From Prolixibacteraceae bacterium (GTDB lineage Bacteria; Bacteroidota; Bacteroidia; Bacteroidales; Prolixibacteraceae), in assembly GCA_019720755.1 (NCBI GenBank), contig CP081303.1, forward strand, positions 3,038,001-3,102,000: DNA of 64,000 nt, given 5' to 3'. A program made the translations under genes and the position numbers. This document shows, piece by piece, positions 27,054-35,060 of the stretch. Each line of letters opens with the position of its first letter. The stretch's first letter is position 1. The notes beneath the pieces are model-generated. The model was not told where the DNA came from. It made no database searches and saw nothing but the letters and a program-made list of their open reading frames with translations.

Positions 27054-27887
27054 TTACTTTATCCATCTTTGATATCTAATGTTGTATGTGCCAATGAGTT
27101 TAGGATTGATCTGTATATACCGGTTGTTGCTTCTCGGGATGTCGATTAACATGCTAGACATGTCGTTTTCTCTAACAAACATGGTGAGGAGTTGGTATAT
27201 GTTTTTTATGTTATTTGTATCGTCTGATATTGCTAAGAAAAGATGAATGTAGTTTTGATTAAAGAGAAGTATTACTAACGACGTAATCTGTTTTTTGTCG
27301 TTAATATGACTAATCGCAATACCTTTTTTATTGTTAATTATATGGGTTATGACATCTGATATTCTTGAAAAAAGTGCTTCTTCGTTATATTGAATTTTGA
27401 TGTTTTTACGTATAAATGCCAAGGTTAGTGGAATATTTTTTACCTCAAGGATATGTCCATTTATCTTTTGTGAATATTCAAGAACACTTGGATCAAAATT
27501 TTCTTTAATCTCTTTATATGGATATTCAATAGACTATTGTTCTGTTTCTATTAATTTAGTTTTGTTTGAAGATAATAGCCAATTGGTTGGGTTTAGGTTT
27601 AGAAGATCTACTTTCGTTGGCAGAATTGAGATAAATTCTTCTACGTCTTCAGAATATACTTGATAAATAGAAATAATTCCACTGTATGGGATATATTGGT
27701 CTAGATCATTAGAGGGAACAATAGGCATGACCATGCTATAGTCCTCTTTTATCACTGCTTGCCAATCTGGACACACAATATCCAGATACCAGCTTTGAAG
27801 GGTTGGAGAACATATGGAGGATTCATTTATTGTATTATCCCACATTTCTCGATTAATATCTTTATTATGTAGTATGGTTATTGACAT
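27054..27887 (-). pseudogene. GNAT/FemAB-like acetyltransferase gene interrupted by one in-frame TAG
   Basis: Two open frames, 27887-27534 (117 residues) and 27422-27054 (122 residues), are in the same reading frame. The 37 codons between them are open too (SIEYPYKEIKENFDPSVLEY...), and only the TAG at 27534-27536 separates them. The opening (NREMWDNTINESS and SWYLDIVCPDWQAVIKEDY with MPIVP) matches the Bacteroidota family annotated as GNAT-like acyltransferases. The full product would be about 276 residues. No other frameshift is seen, so this is either a very recent pseudogene, a read-through site or a base-call error. Confidence 0.75.
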
Positions 27888-27965
27888 ATTTCGAAGAGTT
27901 CATTCTTTGCTTTATTCAATATAGTTAATAGTTGTCAAATGAAAAAGAGTACTTTTATTAACTCA

Positions 27966-28664
27966 TTATATTAAACCATGATCAGCCATACTGTAGTAGC
28001 TGTCATTGGTTATTATAAGATGATCTAGTAATTTGATGTCTATTAGCTCCAGACCTGTATTAATCTTCTTCGTTACTACAATATCTTCTTGTGAGGGAGA
28101 GAGGGATCCTGATGGATGATTATGCGCAATAATCATCTGTGTCGCAGAATTAATAACCGCTTCTTTTATGATTGGTCTTAAGTCGACTGTGGTACTTGTT
28201 AATCCACCTTTACTAGAACGATGCTTCTTTAGTATGTGATTTTGATGATCTAGAAGTAATATCCAAAACTCTTCGTGTTTAAGGTCTTGCAGTTCAAATC
28301 GGATTGCCTTGTTTACATCTTCACTATTATGAATGGTAACTAAATCACTATTTCTAATATGCCTCCTTTTGCCTAATTCAAAAGCTGCCTTAAGAGTAAC
28401 TGCTTTTGTCTCGCCGACGCCACGAAAGCTTTCAAGCTCTTTTACACTACTTTTACTTAGTGTTATTAGATTGTTGTTATAGTACTTTAAGATTCGTTGA
28501 GCTAGTTCTATTGCAGTCTCGGAAGTATTTCCTGATCTTAATAAGATTGCGACTAACTCAGAATCGGATAGGGCTTTTGCCCCTTTTAGTTTGTATTTCT
28601 CTCTAGGCCTATCTTCTAGTGCAAGGTCTTTTATCGAGTAGGTATAGTTCGATTTATTAGACAT
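27966..28664 (-). CDS. radC: RadC family JAB-domain protein (UPF0758)
   Basis: 232 residues. The N-terminal half has a helix-hairpin-helix (LESFRGVGETKAVTLKAAFE), and the C-terminal JAMM/MPN+ domain carries the metal-binding signature HNHPSGSLSPSQED, in which two His and the Asp coordinate zinc. The opening LALEDRPREKYKLKGAKALS is typical of the family, whose cellular role, despite the DNA-repair name, is unsettled. It lies just downstream of the terminator of the tRNA/rpsT unit and ahead of the interrupted acetyltransferase gene. Confidence 0.92.
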   Translation of the reverse strand: MSNKSNYTYSIKDLALEDRPREKYKLKGAKALSDSELVAILLRSGNTSETAIELAQRILKYYNNNLITLSKSSVKELESFRGVGETKAVTLKAAFELGKRRHIRNSDLVTIHNSEDVNKAIRFELQDLKHEEFWILLLDHQNHILKKHRSSKGGLTSTTVDLRPIIKEAVINSATQMIIAHNHPSGSLSPSQEDIVVTKKINTGLELIDIKLLDHLIITNDSYYSMADHGLI

Positions 28665-28692
28665 AAAAAAAAGTGTAATATTTCTATTACAC
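28665..28692 (-). terminator. Terminator of the tRNA-Glu/rpsT transcript
   Basis: Minus strand: GTGTAATA, loop GAAA, TATTACAC, then a run of eight T (A-tract 28665-28672). It lies 32 bases after the last tRNA and directly before radC. Confidence 0.85.
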
Positions 28693-28723
28693 CTTTAACA
28701 CTTAACTTTTAAATAAGTTTAAG

Positions 28724-28795
28724 TAGCCCGTAGGGGATTCGAACCCCTGTTACCAGGATGAAAACCTGGCGTCCTAACCCCTAGACGAACGGGCC
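28724..28795 (-). tRNA. tRNA-Glu (TTC), copy 1
   Basis: 72 bases including the discriminator A; CCA is not encoded. Acceptor stem GGCCCGT with ACGGGCT (first pair G-U), anticodon stem CCAGG with CCTGG around the loop TTTTCAT gives anticodon TTC, T-loop TTCGAAT. Identical to the other three copies and last in the transcript. Confidence 0.97.
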
Positions 28796-28833
28796 TTAAC
28801 AGTCTTCTGTTAAGACATGACAATTCAATAGAG

Positions 28834-28905
28834 TAGCCCGTAGGGGATTCGAACCCCTGTTACCAGGATGAAAACCTGGCGTCCTAACCCCTAGACGAAC
28901 GGGCC
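28834..28905 (-). tRNA. tRNA-Glu (TTC), copy 2
   Basis: Same 72-base sequence as copy 1. It follows rpsT in the transcript, and a small perfect hairpin (CTTAACAG / CTGTTAAG) lies between it and copy 1. Confidence 0.97.
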
Positions 28906-28988
28906 TCCTATATATTTTAGAGGACTCTATTTATTATAGAGTAAGAAAAATTCAATCAATTAAATAAGCTCCAAATAAATTATTTAGA

Positions 28989-29240
28989 TTAAAGCTTATT
29001 TACGTGAAGAGATAACTTAGATTTCAAGTTTGCCGCTTTGTTATTGTGAATAACATTTATCTTAGCAAGCTTGTCGATCAAAGCTACTACTTTAGGAAGA
29101 CTTTCAGTTGCTTCTTTTTTATCAGTTGTGTTACGTAAAGTTTTTACTGCATTACGCATTGTTTTTGCATAGTACTTATTGTGCAGTCTTTTTTTCTCAG
29201 ACTGACGTACTCTTTTTAAAGCTGATTTATGATTTGCCAT
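28989..29240 (-). CDS. rpsT: 30S ribosomal protein S20
   Basis: Binds 16S rRNA early in 30S assembly. 83 residues, highly basic, with the family start [21 protein letters not shown] and the later [11 protein letters not shown] helix. The length is normal. It is embedded between two pairs of tRNA-Glu genes and probably expressed from the same promoters. Confidence 0.97.
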   Translation of the reverse strand: MANHKSALKRVRQSEKKRLHNKYYAKTMRNAVKTLRNTTDKKEATESLPKVVALIDKLAKINVIHNNKAANLKSKLSLHVNKL

Positions 29241-29272
29241 TTTTCTTTATATTATCTTCTTCAATATTTAAG

Positions 29273-29344
29273 TAGCCCGTAGGGGATTCGAACCCCTGTT
29301 ACCAGGATGAAAACCTGGCGTCCTAACCCCTAGACGAACGGGCC
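29273..29344 (-). tRNA. tRNA-Glu (TTC), copy 3
   Basis: Same 72-base sequence as copies 1, 2 and 4, lying 32 bases before the rpsT start codon. Confidence 0.97.
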
Positions 29345-29389
29345 ATTCCCATTATTTAACGACACTACTTTATTGATAGTGTTAAATTG

Positions 29390-29461
29390 TAGCCCGTAGG
29401 GGATTCGAACCCCTGTTACCAGGATGAAAACCTGGCGTCCTAACCCCTAGACGAACGGGCC
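29390..29461 (-). tRNA. tRNA-Glu (TTC), copy 4
   Basis: First gene of the transcript; same 72-base sequence as the other copies. It starts about 54 bases downstream of a perfect Bacteroidota promoter. Confidence 0.97.
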
Positions 29462-29514
29462 ATTTTCTTCGTTAAAGAAAGAAATGGTCAAGCTCTTAGT
29501 TTTTAAGAGCGGTG

Positions 29515-29544
29515 CAAAGATATGTCGTTTTTTTAAAACTCCAA
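29515..29544 (-). promoter_or_regulatory. Promoter P1 of the tRNA-Glu/rpsT unit
   Basis: Minus strand: TTG (29544-29542), exactly 19 bases, then TATCTTTG (29522-29515), a perfect match to the Bacteroidota sigma-A consensus. It is followed by CACCGC at the expected start region. Confidence 0.8.
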
Positions 29545-29613
29545 GAAAAAAAATATTTTTTTCATCTCTCTTTGCTGTTACAATCACAAATGTTTTTTTT
29601 GTTGATTGCGGTG

Positions 29614-29645
29614 CAAAGGAAATACATTTTTTTATTTCTGCAAAA
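29614..29645 (-). promoter_or_regulatory. Promoter P2 of the tRNA-Glu/rpsT unit
   Basis: Minus strand: TTTTG (29645-29641), exactly 19 bases, then TTCCTTTG (29621-29614), one change from TAnnTTTG. It is followed by the same CACCGC sequence as P1, so it looks like a second, tandem start for the stable RNA operon. Confidence 0.6.
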
Positions 29646-29658
29646 CAAAAATAGAAAA

Positions 29659-30600
29659 TTATCGCCATTCTACGATGGTTCCTCGGTCTTTATTCCTCAT
29701 TCTCTTAGGAATAGAGTCTGTGATTTTTTTTGCAATTAGATCAATAATTTTTCTTTTGGTGTAATGTCTCGTGTATACAACAGCCACCTCTCTTAATGGT
29801 GTATAGTCAGAAAAACATAAAACCTGATCAGAATGACTCTTAATGAGATCCAATCCTGCGAGTTCAGGGATGAGTGTAAATCCTCCTTCACGATCTACGA
29901 TTTTAATTATTGTTTCAAGAGAGCCACCATCAAACTTAAATTTATGGTTGTCTTGTCTTCCTTGTTGTAGCTTGCAAAGGTTTATTACTTGGTTTCTAAA
30001 ACAGTGTCCATCATTGAGTAACCACAAGTCTGGAGTATTTAAATCGTTTAGATGAATTTCGTCATCTTGTTTGAAACTATTTTCTTTATTTGAGTAGATC
30101 ATCATCTCTTCATAAAAAAGAGCCCTCTCTTCTATTTCATCATCTTTCAAAGGGGTAACTAATATTCCGATATCTAGTTCATCTTTTTTAAGCTTTTTCT
30201 CTATTTCATAAGTATACAACTCTTCTATGGTAATGTTTACTTCTGGATACTCTTTGGTGAAGCTTCCTATAAATAGAGGTAGTAAGTAAGGAGAAAGCGT
30301 TGGGATAATTCCAATTTTAAGATCTCCTGAAATATCATTTTTATCAGTTTTAATGATCTCATCGATCTTATGTGTTTCTGCGATTATATTTCTAGCCTGA
30401 TCAATAATTTTTGCCCCAAGATCTGTCGGCATAATGGGTTGTTTGGTTCTGTCAAATATTGTAACTCCCAGATACTCTTCTAATTTTTTTATTTGCATAC
30501 TTAGTGTCGGTTGGGTAACAAAACATTTTTCTGCTGCGGATGCGAAGTGTCTATAGTTATCTACTGCTATTATATACTCTAGTTGCGTTATTGTAACCAT
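29659..30600 (-). CDS. oxyR: Hydrogen peroxide-responsive LysR-type regulator OxyR
   Basis: Peroxide sensor that activates antioxidant genes. About 313 residues; I prefer the second Met (MVTITQLEYIIAVDNY) as start. The N-terminal helix-turn-helix (HFASAAEKCFVTQPTLSMQI) is followed by the substrate-type sensor domain. Within it, GHCFRNQVINLC places two cysteines nine apart, the same spacing as the redox pair C199 and C208 of E. coli OxyR (positions 201 and 210 in the longer frame). The gene is divergent from a lipoprotein gene. Regulated targets are not visible here. Confidence 0.92.
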   Translation of the reverse strand: MVTITQLEYIIAVDNYRHFASAAEKCFVTQPTLSMQIKKLEEYLGVTIFDRTKQPIMPTDLGAKIIDQARNIIAETHKIDEIIKTDKNDISGDLKIGIIPTLSPYLLPLFIGSFTKEYPEVNITIEELYTYEIEKKLKKDELDIGILVTPLKDDEIEERALFYEEMMIYSNKENSFKQDDEIHLNDLNTPDLWLLNDGHCFRNQVINLCKLQQGRQDNHKFKFDGGSLETIIKIVDREGGFTLIPELAGLDLIKSHSDQVLCFSDYTPLREVAVVYTRHYTKRKIIDLIAKKITDSIPKRMRNKDRGTIVEWR

Positions 30601-30747
30601 CACATGAATTTTATTTCCGATAAATATAACTTATTTAAATAATATTTGTTTCCACTTTCTTTTTATTTATTTTGTAGTCAATTAACATCCGTTGGTGTGA
30701 TTAATTCTGTGTTTAATATAGCTTTGTCTGATAGAAAAAATGTCGCT

Positions 30748-31545
30748 ATGAAAAATATTATATACATATCAATTCTTTTACTTGTCATGTGTATGTCCGC
30801 CTGTGGACCCAGCCAATCTGAACTTGCTGCCGAATCCTATAAAAGTGCTAATATTTTCCTCTCCAAACAAGATACGACCTCTGCGATAGAAACTATCAAT
30901 ATTGCTTTGAAGAAGTATTCTGATGCTGAGAAAATGGTTGGTAAATTGAAAGAATTGAAAGGGAATATCTACACTGATATTTGTAATCAATTGAATCATA
31001 GTTTAGATAGCTGTGATATGATAATACGCCAAAAAATGAAAGATTTTGTTGTAGAGGAGCGTCCTTTCGATAAGAAGAAATGGTATGTATATAAAAGACA
31101 AACCTTTAAACGTAGCTGGGATCGATCTTTCTTAGAAGTAAACCTGAATGAAATAGGGAATATATATATCACCAGTAACTATATTGGAGATAAATCATTA
31201 AATCATACTGCTGTACGTGTTTACGACAAAGAGTTGTCTTGTAAGACTCCTAAGGTAGATCTAGATCGGATAGAAAATCATCATAGTGATTTTATGGATA
31301 GCAAGTGGGAAAAGGTCTCCTATAAGAATGGTGCTTCAGATGAATTAATTAAGTTCATTGCTTCTCACCCAGGCCGTAGTTTAAAAGCGGTATTCCTCGG
31401 TAATCGATACTACTATATTCTTCTAGAAAAATATGATATTGAAGCTGTGGTAAAGTCTTACGAACTTTCTCTTATCTTGAAGAAGAGAGAACAATTCAAA
31501 AAACGCCTTCATAATGTTGATAAAAGAATCTGCACTGATTGCTAA
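30748..31545 (+). CDS. Lipoprotein of unknown function
   Basis: 265 residues. I start it at the ATG at 30748 because it is immediately followed by a lipoprotein signal (IIYISILLLVMCMSAC, with Cys19 the lipidation site); the frame is open upstream to 30646 but that part is not signal-like. After the Cys come SQSELAAESYKSANIFLSK and a helical region rich in K, D and S, then a mixed region with repeated aromatic residues (WDRSFLEVNLNEIGNIYITS). No family is recognised. Probably anchored in the outer or inner membrane facing the periplasm. Confidence 0.8.
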   Translation: MKNIIYISILLLVMCMSACGPSQSELAAESYKSANIFLSKQDTTSAIETINIALKKYSDAEKMVGKLKELKGNIYTDICNQLNHSLDSCDMIIRQKMKDFVVEERPFDKKKWYVYKRQTFKRSWDRSFLEVNLNEIGNIYITSNYIGDKSLNHTAVRVYDKELSCKTPKVDLDRIENHHSDFMDSKWEKVSYKNGASDELIKFIASHPGRSLKAVFLGNRYYYILLEKYDIEAVVKSYELSLILKKREQFKKRLHNVDKRICTDC

Positions 31546-31940
31546 TTGTGAAGTGCTTCCCGTGAATGTCTTTTAAATGTTATAATATATCCGTGTTTGT
31601 TGGTATACTATTTCTTTTGATAAATAGTATCAAATGATCACTATTGCGTCTGTTTATTATATATTATGTATATAATTATGATATTATAACTAACATAATT
31701 TTTAAATTTACCCACCAAATATAAAATACCCCCTTAAATACATAGGGGGCCTTTCTAATCTTTGTTGTTTATATGGGGTTATTTAATCTTTTTACGTCAA
31801 AGACTAAAGTGATTTAATGTTTATTATAAATTTCAAGTAAAAATTTATAGTACATATATTAATTTACCTATGCTTTGATGGAAATGAATTACTATCTTGA
31901 ACTATCGAAATATTTACAACAAAGTAATTAAATAGTATAT
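31546..31940. other. Intergenic gap before the MBL-fold gene
   Basis: 395 very AT-rich bases. One short hairpin, CCCCCT (31729-31734) with AGGGGG (31744-31749), followed by a weak T-rich stretch, may be a terminator for the lipoprotein gene. Nothing else is supported. Confidence 0.5.
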
Positions 31941-32771
31941 ATGAGAATTCGGAAGATTGAATGTGGTAATTTTAAGTGTGATGGAGGTGCTTTGTTTGGA
32001 GTTATTCCCAAAGCATTGTGGACAAAATACTACCCCTGTGATGAAATGAATAGGTGTAATCTTACCATGAGAAACCTTTTGGTAGAAGTAGAGGAGAAGA
32101 AAATTCTCATTGACGTTGGGAGTGGAATGAACTTTTCTGATCGTTATATTCGCAATAATGGAGTGAATGCATCGTCCCATCTATTAAATTCACTCAAAAG
32201 TATTGGCGTGTCTCCTGATGAAATTACCGATATACTATTGACTCATTTGCATTGGGATCATTGTTGTGGGGCTTTTGACTTTGGAGATGGTACGCATCGA
32301 GAACTTTTTTCTAATGCAACGTATCACGTATCAGATAAACAATGGATAAATGCTCATGCCAATAATCCAAGAGAGTCTGCTGCATACCACTTTGAGGATC
32401 TCGATTTAATGGAACAAAGTGGGAGGTTGAATCTTCTTTCTAATGGTGCTCAGCCATGGGAGTTTTTAGAGTTATTCTATATGGATGGTCATACTCCTGG
32501 ACAAATTATTCCTGTTATACATCATGAAGAACAGAGCGTTGTCTTTGCTGCTGATTTCATCCCAACCATGTCACATATCCCACAATTATGGATTGCTTCT
32601 TATGACCTATTTCCTATTGATGCAATGAATGAGAAGATAGATTTTATTTCGATGGCTTACCAAAAAAAATGGGTGCTATTTTTCCAACATGATTATTATA
32701 ATGAATCCGCAAAAATAGTTTCTCAATCATCCTCTTTTAAAGGGGAACCATTTAATACTATTGTGCAGTAA
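31941..32771 (+). CDS. MBL-fold metallo-hydrolase
   Basis: 276 residues with the metallo-beta-lactamase fold. The metal motif HLHWDHCCG (HxHxDH) is at about 94-99, followed by the downstream His in DGHTPGQIIP and Asp in VVFAADFIP, and a final His in FFQHDYYNE. Family members include lactonases, glyoxalase II-like enzymes and others; the substrate is not evident. It is in the same direction as the sensor-kinase-like gene 21 bases downstream, so they may form an operon. Confidence 0.9.
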   Translation: MRIRKIECGNFKCDGGALFGVIPKALWTKYYPCDEMNRCNLTMRNLLVEVEEKKILIDVGSGMNFSDRYIRNNGVNASSHLLNSLKSIGVSPDEITDILLTHLHWDHCCGAFDFGDGTHRELFSNATYHVSDKQWINAHANNPRESAAYHFEDLDLMEQSGRLNLLSNGAQPWEFLELFYMDGHTPGQIIPVIHHEEQSVVFAADFIPTMSHIPQLWIASYDLFPIDAMNEKIDFISMAYQKKWVLFFQHDYYNESAKIVSQSSSFKGEPFNTIVQ

Positions 32772-32792
32772 TTTGTTTGAATGCAATAAGGT

Positions 32793-35012
32793 ATGATATT
32801 AAATATTCAAAATAGCAACAATGAGGATGTGGCAAGAGATAAGAATAGCAAATTCGGTAATGGAATTGTTGATATTCTTTTTGAGTCTTATGAGAAGCCA
32901 GCAATTATTATTACCGATACATTAGAAGTCCTTCGCTTTAACAAGCGTTTCAACGAAGCATTCCAATTAGATATTCAAGGGGAATTATTGGTGGATCCGG
33001 ATTTGTTATTTATCGCAGATCTTATTCCTAAAGCTTTGTGCCATTCTGATGTTTATACAGAGCACTTTATTATTAAAGAGAAGCTTTATAGTGTTGCAAT
33101 AAAGGCTTTAAAGGTTGAAAATAGCATCTTCTTTTTTATCTCTTTTGATCTTATTCAAACCCCTATGGATTATGCCAAACACTCTCTAGTAGAGAAGAGT
33201 ATTTGTGATGAAATAGATGGGGCTGACTTCAAATATTATTGTACAAATCAATACTTTGAGATTCAGTATAATGAGGAGGTAAAGTTTCTAGATAATATTT
33301 TAACATGCTGTTTTGAAGCCTCTAAGTTACTTTCCTATTTGGATAGTTCTTTCCAAAAAATATTCAAACTGTTTATCAATCATCCTCTATCAGAAACGTT
33401 TCCTGTTCTATTAAAGTGGGATTTAGGTGATGGAAAATCTCTTTATACAAAACAAGAGATAAATGCCAAATTTGTATCTGACGATGGTTTTTATATACTA
33501 GAGGGAAAAGTATATGATGTGACTTCTAAAATACGAAGTAGAAACACATGTCGACTAGCCAACTCAAATCTTTATGATTTTGTAGACCTGCCCAATAACG
33601 GTCTTTTATGGACTTCAAAGAGAGATGGAGATCGATCGAAGACAAATAAAATATATGTAGACTGTGCAGATGAAAAAGCGGCACGAATTATAGGGATTAC
33701 AAAAGAGGAGTTAGAGGGATGGGCTATTGATAAGCTCTTTCCTGAAATAGATTTATCTCAAGATTTTATTACGTACAAAAAGGATGTGTCTGCCCATATC
33801 TCAACCTGTGTGATAAACAAGGGTACGAACAAATTATATAACCTCTTTATATATCCATTTACGGAGTCCGAGATGTGGGGGATCTCCTTCTATGAGATAC
33901 AGAATGTTAAACAGATCCCTGCATATCCACGAGATATCTTTGAGTGTGACTCTCTTAATACAGTAAACTACTTTATTTTAAAAATTGATTCTGCATACAA
34001 TATATTCTATGCAAATGAAACGTTACTTGACTTTTTATCATTAGAGAAGCATGAAGTGATTGGCCAATCTATTCATGATACCATTCTTAACATTACGGGG
34101 CTTGATGGTTCGATGATTGCGGCATGCTTTAAGACGAAAAAAATTCGTAAGAGAAGTATCTGTTTTAATATTAAAGGAAAGAACTCAGTGATTGATATTT
34201 CAGCGATCCCTCAATTGAACCGATTGGGACAAGTTGCTTCTATTATATTAATAGGTTGTGATATAACAACCTACCACCATACAATAAAAGATTTAGAATT
34301 AGAGAATAGTAATTTGAAGGAGGTCGGATATTTAACCAATCAGTTTGTCTCAAATATGAATAATGAATTACGTGCACCTTTGAATAGTCTTCTTGGGTTT
34401 ATGGAACTCGCAAACAATGAATATTATAGTCCTGAGGAGCGTGTATCTTTTAAACAAAGAGTACACCAAGATGGTGATAGTTTGTTAAACATGATGGACA
34501 ATATATTAGATATTTCTGCGATAGAGGTGAATAATATCACCACAAAAATTGAAGTAGTGGATCTAACAAGACTTGTTCAGTCTATTTACAAGTCATTTGA
34601 ATACAAAGAATTTATCTATTTAGATATCAATTTTGATCTACAATTTGAAAAGGATCCTGTCTTTGTTTTAACAGATGGTCATCTTCTAAAACGTGCTATA
34701 AATAATATTCTTCATAATGCTTGGTCCTTTACAGATGAAGGAACCATTTCTATTGGTCTAAAGAATGATATATTGGGTGCAGAGATAACAATAGAAGATA
34801 CAGGCTGTGGTATTGATAAAGAAAAAATACCTAATATCTTCAATCGATTTTACTCTTGTAAAGGAGCTTCTCAAGTTTCTTATACAGGCTGTGGGTTAGG
34901 ATTAACCATTTCACAATATTTTATCAAGATGTTGAAAGGACATATAGAAGTGGAAAGCATTCTCGGTATCGGTTCTAAATTCAAGATATTCATTCCTAAT
35001 AGTATTAAATAA
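32793..35012 (+). CDS. Histidine-kinase-like sensor protein lacking the phospho-acceptor His
   Basis: 739 residues, no membrane segment. The N-terminal ~500 residues are PAS-like, with tandem repeats of a sensory fold (FDLIQTPMDY, EKAARIIGITKEELEGWAI, ANETLLDFLSLEKHEVIGQS). The kinase core has an H-box-like helix FVSNMNNELRAPLNSLLGF in which the usual HELR is NELR: residue 524 is Asn (AAT, bases 34362-34364). The ATPase domain retains the N-box (NNILHNAW), G1 DTGCGID and G2 GCGLGLTIS. It may sense a signal and act through a partner or be catalytically altered. It lies downstream of an MBL-fold gene. Confidence 0.85.
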   Translation: MILNIQNSNNEDVARDKNSKFGNGIVDILFESYEKPAIIITDTLEVLRFNKRFNEAFQLDIQGELLVDPDLLFIADLIPKALCHSDVYTEHFIIKEKLYSVAIKALKVENSIFFFISFDLIQTPMDYAKHSLVEKSICDEIDGADFKYYCTNQYFEIQYNEEVKFLDNILTCCFEASKLLSYLDSSFQKIFKLFINHPLSETFPVLLKWDLGDGKSLYTKQEINAKFVSDDGFYILEGKVYDVTSKIRSRNTCRLANSNLYDFVDLPNNGLLWTSKRDGDRSKTNKIYVDCADEKAARIIGITKEELEGWAIDKLFPEIDLSQDFITYKKDVSAHISTCVINKGTNKLYNLFIYPFTESEMWGISFYEIQNVKQIPAYPRDIFECDSLNTVNYFILKIDSAYNIFYANETLLDFLSLEKHEVIGQSIHDTILNITGLDGSMIAACFKTKKIRKRSICFNIKGKNSVIDISAIPQLNRLGQVASIILIGCDITTYHHTIKDLELENSNLKEVGYLTNQFVSNMNNELRAPLNSLLGFMELANNEYYSPEERVSFKQRVHQDGDSLLNMMDNILDISAIEVNNITTKIEVVDLTRLVQSIYKSFEYKEFIYLDINFDLQFEKDPVFVLTDGHLLKRAINNILHNAWSFTDEGTISIGLKNDILGAEITIEDTGCGIDKEKIPNIFNRFYSCKGASQVSYTGCGLGLTISQYFIKMLKGHIEVESILGIGSKFKIFIPNSIK

Positions 35013-35026
35013 AGAACTCGAAAATA

Positions 35027-35054
35027 AGCTACTATCAAAAAGATGATAGTAGCT
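35027..35054. terminator. Bidirectional terminator between the sensor gene and uvrA
   Basis: AGCTACTATCA pairs exactly with TGATAGTAGCT around the loop AAAAGA. It lies 14 bases after the sensor-like gene and ends 6 bases before the end of the convergent uvrA gene. Confidence 0.75.
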
Positions 35055-35060
35055 CATTTA

